Source of the DNA: Cornus controversa
Taxonomy: Eukaryota > Streptophyta > Magnoliopsida > Cornales > Cornaceae
Assembly (NCBI GenBank): GCA_026545225.1
Contig: CM048845.1
Coordinates: forward strand, 105,582,033 to 105,646,032
Reading direction: 5' to 3'
Length of the DNA: 64,000 bases
Shown piece by piece: positions 59,301-64,000 of this stretch. The translations under genes were made by a program, and so were the position numbers. Within the stretch, counting starts at the first letter, position 1. Each line of letters starts with the position of its first letter. The notes below the pieces were generated by a model. It saw only the letters and a list, made by a program, of their open reading frames with translations. It did no database searches and was not told where the DNA came from.

Positions 59301-59720
59301 CAAAATAGAGCTATTATTTTTTTTTTTTCTGAAATTTTAACCCAACATAGTGTGTTGGACCCAAAGTCCAGAGACTTGAGCATTGATGCTTAAACGGTGA
59401 GCACCAATGGTGAAGCTTCCATCAACATGCTTGCTTCCCACTTTTCAGAAAAAAAAAAGGGTAGTTTGCAAATGTGAAAAACATTTTAAACTGATTTTTT
59501 AACTGGGAAACGGACTTCTAAACATTATATAAAGTTTTGCAGGCTTTATATATCATATAACCATAACACATTTTATGCATTCTAAGGTCTTAGGTATTTT
59601 ACATTTTGAAAGAAATTCACGAGACATTCGTAGTTTTCCTACATATACCTTGCGAGTTTGAAAGAACAATTGGAGATTGCGTGTGAATTCAAAGTTATTC
59701 TTGGCACAAGGTTGACTACT
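56341..59720 (-). CDS. Unrecognised candidate gene, five phase-compatible exons (5' end not found)
   Basis: I do not recognise this protein. Five minus-strand segments have good acceptor and donor sites and all are multiples of three in phase 0. They are 59649-59720 (SSQPCAKNNFEFTRNLQLFF..), 58608-58697 (ICLQQSYESKNKIFIPLYSP..), 57642-57710 (AVTVHGNLLVTGEIHTLDFD..), 56747-56890 (VARVVESFLPPVYENL.. GILCAPTGLGKSCLITF..) and 56341-56571 (terminal, ..NHKAPWWAIFHPRCTVTL.., ending in a Thr-rich stretch encoded by a (GGT)n repeat at 56389-56419). APTGLGKS fits a Walker A pattern and could be a nucleotide-binding loop or chance. In the terminal exon other frames are also open for 40 codons, so its frame is the weakest part. 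An expressed gene, a pseudogene or a non-coding transcript are all possible. Confidence 0.33.
57766..57895. repeat. Tandem duplication, about 65-bp unit
   Basis: CTGGACATGAGTA(T/C)CAAATG followed by (T/C)GTCCAACACTTGCTG and CACCCAACCAGC occurs twice, with some length difference between copies. It lies between two exons of the candidate gene and resembles the GTGTCC-rich repeat family at 45929-48260. Confidence 0.75.
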
Positions 59721-60305
59721 CTGAAAAACCAACAAATACAAGAGATTCCATAACATTTTCTTATCAGTTTGTGGGGATTTTTCTAGAGGACAATTAGAAG
59801 TAGTTTGCGTGGCAAATTATATTTGCATACGATCACTGTGTGGGAAGGAAGATAGTAGAGTTGCGGTTGAGTTGGTGTTAAATTATGGCTGGAGTTATTG
59901 AGACAACTGATTAAGGATTGAGTAAAACTTTATGCGATGACATGTGAAACCAATGGAGGCATTATGAGTTAAAGGTCAATCTATGAACTAGTGATTCCAA
60001 GTAGCACGAACAGGGGACACGGGGCATGAAACAACATGGATACGCTAACACATCAAATCTTACAAAAGGACACTGCTAGACACGACTATACATATGTTGA
60101 ATAAAACAATTATATTACTTCAATTAATTTTTATTTCAAAAATTAGAGAGAGAAATTTTTCAATAATTTTAAAAGATTAAGCTATGATCATACAGATTAT
60201 TATATTATGTATGCTACTACTCTCCTACTTTGTTATTACAATTATATTTTGTCTGATATGAAAAAGTGTCATTCAATGCTTAACTTCATGATGACCACAT
60301 GTATA

Positions 60306-60545
60306 ATGCCAATTTTCATTAAAGAAAAAAAGGTTGGATCCTTTGTGGTGTGTTTATATTATTTCCAATATTGTCGGAAGTGGTTGCTTTTAAATATATT
60401 TGTTTTATAAAAGACTTGTGTTGGAATGTCAATTTTTATTAAAGAAAAAAGTGTTAAATACTTTGAGGTGTGTTTTTTTATATTATTTCTAATATTGTTA
60501 GAAGTGGTTGCTTTTAGATGTTTTGTGTTTTACAAGACTTGTGTT
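60306..60545. repeat. Tandem duplication of a 120-bp unit
   Basis: ATG(C/T)CAATTTTCATTAAAG .. GTGGTGTGTTTATATTATTT .. GGAAGTGGTTGCTTTTA .. AGACTTGTGTTGG occurs at 60306-60425 and 60426-60545 with scattered substitutions. Confidence 0.82.
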
Positions 60546-61026
60546 GGGAAGTGTTTGGGATGTGTTGACCAAGTGTATAGAATGCGTTGGTTAAATGTCC
60601 GAATTTATAAAGTTTATTTTTAATTATGGACACATCAATTAAGTGTTGGTGGAGAATCAACTATCCACCGTTCTGGAACCCCAAATTGATAGAGTTGTTA
60701 GCATACTTGTAGACCCATCCCAAACCTCCTTTGTCAACCATCAAGCTCCACTAATTGATACCCGATAGCACCTTAACATATCAGAACATAAACAGGCCAC
60801 CATAAACATCACTCCTTTGTATAAAATCCAACAAAAATTTAGGGAGAGAGATACAGTAAACTATAACCACCCCATCAACACCTTCACCCGATAATTAATT
60901 CATCAATATATTGGTTCATCAATAATCATACATTAAACACAATCTCACCCCATTCTCACAACCAATCCAAAAAGAATTTAGAGAGAGAGAGGAAGAAATA
61001 GCAGGGTGAATTATAGAGTGATAGTA

Positions 61027-61176
61027 ATGGCTAATAAAGAGGGATTTGAAGACTACAAGTGTCTCACCCTCTTGACCTCCATGGTCGACCAAGCCAAAAC
61101 AAACGGTGTGGACCCGAGTAAACTCACCATCCCAGAAACTATGTCTAGGCACTGCAAGACCCAAAACATATACTGA
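61027..61176 (+). CDS. Small ORF, 49 codons, doubtful
   Basis: ATG at 61027-61029, TGA at 61174-61176. It encodes MANKEGFEDYKCLTLLTSMV, continuing to SRHCKTQNIY: hydrophilic, complex composition, no signal or membrane segment. It is preceded by a GA-rich, leader-like stretch (AGAGAGAGAGGAAG, about 60979-60992). No family recognised. It may be a fragment of a lost gene or chance. Confidence 0.2.
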   Translation: MANKEGFEDYKCLTLLTSMVDQAKTNGVDPSKLTIPETMSRHCKTQNIY

Positions 61177-61714
61177 TGGAAATTTAAGGGTCCTCGTGTA
61201 GATGAAGAGTTTCTACTTTTTACTGTCAAAGGTAGAGAGATTGCAACTTTTTTAAATAGTTCGAGGGATTATTTGCAACAACAACAAAAAATAGTTAAGG
61301 GGTTTTGTTGCAAAAACTCTAATAGTTTAGGAGGTTTTTTGTAATTTACCCAAACATAAAACCTTATTTTTGAATTGTGTGAACTTGTGTATATGCATGT
61401 TAGAATGTTACATATGTTTGCACTAGTATTTCTAATTTTTTTTATGTGTTTCAAACTTGTTCTCTATCTATTTTAAGAATTCTTCATTTATTGTATAGTT
61501 TTAGTGCCTTTTCGCTCATTTTGTAGGCCCTTACGATCCTCAGTCCAGTTCTAGGATCCGATCCTATGGACCCCCTAATCAATCCAACACAGATCTGGAT
61601 CCAAACCTTGCGATAATCATTGTAATTTTGTTACATAGTTGATTCGTTAACATCAACAATGTTCCCATCATTTTTCCAAGCAAATCTATTTGTCTTCGAT
61701 TTACTTGCTTCTTT

Positions 61715-61794
61715 GATTGTGTGGTTGATTGTCGCTTGCAAAATTGGTCTTAATGATTGTGTGGTTGATTGTCGCTTGCATAATTGGTCTTAAT
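61715..61794. repeat. Tandem duplication of a 40-bp unit
   Basis: GATTGTGTGGTTGATTGTCG followed by CTTGCA(A/T)AATTGGTCTTAAT occurs twice at exact 40-bp spacing with one mismatch. Confidence 0.92.
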
Positions 61795-62174
61795 TTAGAA
61801 TTGGTTATTGGGGAAAAAAAAGAAACGGGACGCGGTGGGGGAGGAGAGACATTCAACTCCCCTGGTTTCCATGACTCCACTATGTTTTCATTACGTAACT
61901 CAAAGTGGAGTTTTCCAAACATATTACTTCTATTTCTTATACTGAATCTTTTGAAGGCTTTACAGTGGAATTTAAAGAAGCTACTTCTAGACATATGAAT
62001 GATATCTACTTGTGAGAACATAATCCTAGAAAATATAATCTTCTTTCTGTAATGGTAAAGGTTTCATCTAAATTTTTTACTGTTTATGAACTCCTCAATA
62101 TATGTGACTTCTGTGTGGGTGCAAAACAACATAGGTAGTATGAAATATGTCTACACCTACTGTTAAAACACTCT

Positions 62175-62296
62175 CAACAAGAGTATCTTTTTCTTTCTTT
62201 CTTCTCTTCTACCGGTCTCGAAACCTTGAGCTGGGACTTAGGAGTGAAGACCCAAAGCCACTGGCATAAAGGCAGACCGGTCCCAACAAGAGTATC
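62175..62296 (-). mobile_element. Very short tRNA-like SINE with perfect 13-bp TSD
   Basis: The body is 62188-62283 (96 bp). On the minus strand it starts GGGACCGGTCTGCCTTTATG, continues CCAGTGGCTTTGGGTCTTCA (box A-like), has GGTTTCGAGACCGG (box B-like) and ends in an A-rich AGAAGAAAGAAAGAAAAA tail. CAACAAGAGTATC is duplicated exactly at 62175-62187 and 62284-62296. Target duplication plus A-tail indicate LINE-mediated retrotransposition. Confidence 0.82.
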
Positions 62297-62949
62297 AATA
62301 AAGAAAAAGAAACACATACCTAATTCCTTCAAATTTTCACATGGGGAATTCCAAATGTATTAGTTTTAGGTGTCATAATAAGCCATGTTGGATAGGAAGT
62401 CCATTTTGACTCATTTAATGATGACAACAAATTGGTCAAGGTGATAATCTGACCATGTTCTAGTGTCATACTATTTTTGTCCTAAGATTTCAGGATTTTA
62501 TGAATTTGACACCTACACGCACCCTAACACACAAAAAACATAGCCAAATCCATGTACCACAGGCTTTTTACAACTATACGGGCCTGTGAATAATACAAGT
62601 AGACAAAACAACAATCAATGGACAATAAAACATTAGAAATAAATTTTGGAGAACACCATAAAGATGCATAGATAAATAATCCAATACAAAGTAAAAATTT
62701 TGGGTAACTTATCCTAACATTCCCTGAGGTGCATTATCTAATTAGAAACTTTTAAAAGAATGTGGTCAACCTCCCTTGACGTTTTAAGAAAATAAAAATA
62801 GCCCCACACCATTAGCGGTACGGTAAGTACATTAAAAAAACACCGTTAATGGTCCATTAGATAAATTTTCTGTGAATGATGAAATTGCCCTTCTTAGACA
62901 AAATGACATACATACCCCTACTCCTCATCATCATCCTTGCCTTTTTCCC
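62297..62949. other. Gene-free spacer
   Basis: Non-coding AT-rich DNA; nothing recognised. Confidence 0.45.
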
Positions 62950-63840
62950 ATATGGATGGAGTTGGCCAAATGAATTCTCTTTTTCCATTCCTTCCTATTG
63001 TATACCATGTATTCTCTTAGATTTAACTTTCTAAAATCATTTAATTACTTCCTCCCATGTAAGTTTTGGTTGGCCTCTTTAACGCTTACCTTCTTGGCAA
63101 ACAACTCTTCCTCTTTTAACCGTAGCATCATCGGGTCTATGATGAATGTGACCATACAACCTAAGTCTACTTTCTCTAATTTTATCATTTATAGGCGTTA
63201 TACCTAGTGTTTCCCTCACACGTTCATTATTAATCTTATCTTTTCTAGTTATTCCTATCATCCAACGTAGCATCCTCATTTCCACAACATGGATGCGTTG
63301 TTCTTGTGCCTTTCCCAACACCTAACACTCTGCTCCATACAATATAGTTGTTCTAATAATCGTTCTATAGAATTTTTCTTTAATTTATTTAGTATTCTTT
63401 TGTCACAAAGGATACCACTAGCTTGCCTCCATTTTGTCCACCATGCTCCAATCCTACTTACTACATCATCATCTATCTCCCCATCTTTTTGTAGTATTGA
63501 TCCTAGGTACCGAAAATAATTATTGAGTCACTCTTTGGTCCTCGATTGTAATATTTATATTGTCATCATTTGTTAGTTTATCAAATTCACATTCCATATA
63601 TTCTGTTTTAGTTTTACTAATTTCTAAGCCTCTTGCTTCTAATGACTTTCTCTATATTTCTAATTTTGCTACTAAGGCTTCCTTGGAAATATCTACAAAG
63701 ACTGTCGCCCGCAAATAACATACACTGTGGAATGTTTTCTTAAAGATCTTTCGTTATTTCGTCTAACACTATTGCAAATAGTTATGACTTAACACCGATC
63801 GTTGGTGTAGTCCCACTTTTATAGGATGTAAGGCCATGTT
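62950..63840 (-). pseudogene. Decayed non-LTR retrotransposon (RTE-type LINE) reverse transcriptase, 3' part
   Basis: Minus-strand pieces in order: LFAIVLDEITKDL then ENIPQCMLFAGD (about 63710-63800; the YADD/FADD catalytic motif is mutated to FAGD), DISKEALVAKLEI then SLEARGLEISKTKTEYMECE (about 63590-63690), [20 protein letters not shown] and TILYGAEC (about 63330-63410), and [20 protein letters not shown] then RESRLRLYGHIHHRP (about 63120-63290). This is the usual C-terminal order of plant RTE-type RT relics. Several stops and frameshifts. Left limit is approximate. Confidence 0.85.
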
Positions 63841-64000
63841 AACAAGTACAAATTAAATAATGTTCATATTTAAAGGTTTGGTTGTTTTTGTTATATTAGT
63901 TTAAGTGAAATCAATTGTTGGAGCAGTCTTTTTATATTTTATATACAATATCTTTATAAAAAAGTTATTATTACAGGTTTGAGGGTAATATTGTAATATG

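Larger units (their letters stand above)
59721..62170. other. Mostly non-coding spacer
   Basis: ACACGG-type repeat relics lie at about 60000-60080. A 120-bp tandem duplication (60306-60545), one doubtful small ORF (61027) and a 40-bp duplication (61715-61794) are listed separately. Nothing else is recognised. Confidence 0.45.

Overview
This window is nuclear DNA from a flowering plant, almost certainly a eudicot. The evidence is AT-rich sequence, intron-rich genes with GT..AG introns, plant-specific families (a SCREAM-like HLH/ACT protein, a plant saposin-B protein, plant RAPTOR), an Au-type SINE, plant hAT, Mutator and Helitron elements, and very many (TA)n microsatellites.

Genes. Five protein-coding genes are recognisable. 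(1) 246-6691, minus: the first six coding exons of RAPTOR1, the TOR-complex scaffold, running off the left edge. (2) 8479-11658, minus: a complete four-exon AlkB-type 2-oxoglutarate/Fe(II) dioxygenase (ALKBH1D-like). (3) 23103-24645, plus: a complete four-exon SCREAM-like HLH/ACT regulator. (4) 41848-42429, minus: a single-exon, serine-rich plant protein with a PFMWESQPGTPK motif. (5) 49306-53134, plus: a complete five-exon secreted protein with two saposin-B domains and a leader intron. A sixth locus, 56341-59720 minus, has five phase-compatible exons but no family I recognise. A 49-codon ORF at 61027 is doubtful. From memory, RAPTOR, ALKBH1D and the saposin gene are neighbours in Arabidopsis (At5g01770, At5g01780, At5g01800), so the window looks like an expanded, repeat-filled version of that block.

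Mobile DNA fills the rest. RAPTOR introns hold two SINEs, a small MITE and a triplicated 95-bp unit. From 15.8 to 29 kb there are elements with exact or near-exact target duplications: a Mutator-type element (15845-16730, 9-bp) and two hAT-type elements (25549-26348 and 28283-29001, 8-bp). The second hAT sits inside a Helitron (about 27905-32204) that still carries remnants of an RPA70-like gene. A shorter Helitron (32205 to about 33090) lies head-to-tail with it. At 34.2-40.9 kb there is an LTR, three tandem arrays (one a 60-bp minisatellite with a 120-bp higher-order period) and a badly decayed Ty1/copia polyprotein with its 3' LTR. A perfect 66-bp hairpin lies at 41301-41479. The right end holds a MITE, a 96-bp SINE with 13-bp target duplications and a decayed RTE-type LINE.

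The genes are not an operon. RAPTOR acts in growth signalling, ALKBH in nucleic-acid demethylation, the saposin protein in the secretory or vacuolar pathway, and the HLH/ACT protein probably in transcription. Family assignments come from motif recognition without database searches, and exon borders were inferred by hand from splice consensus, reading phase and family similarity.
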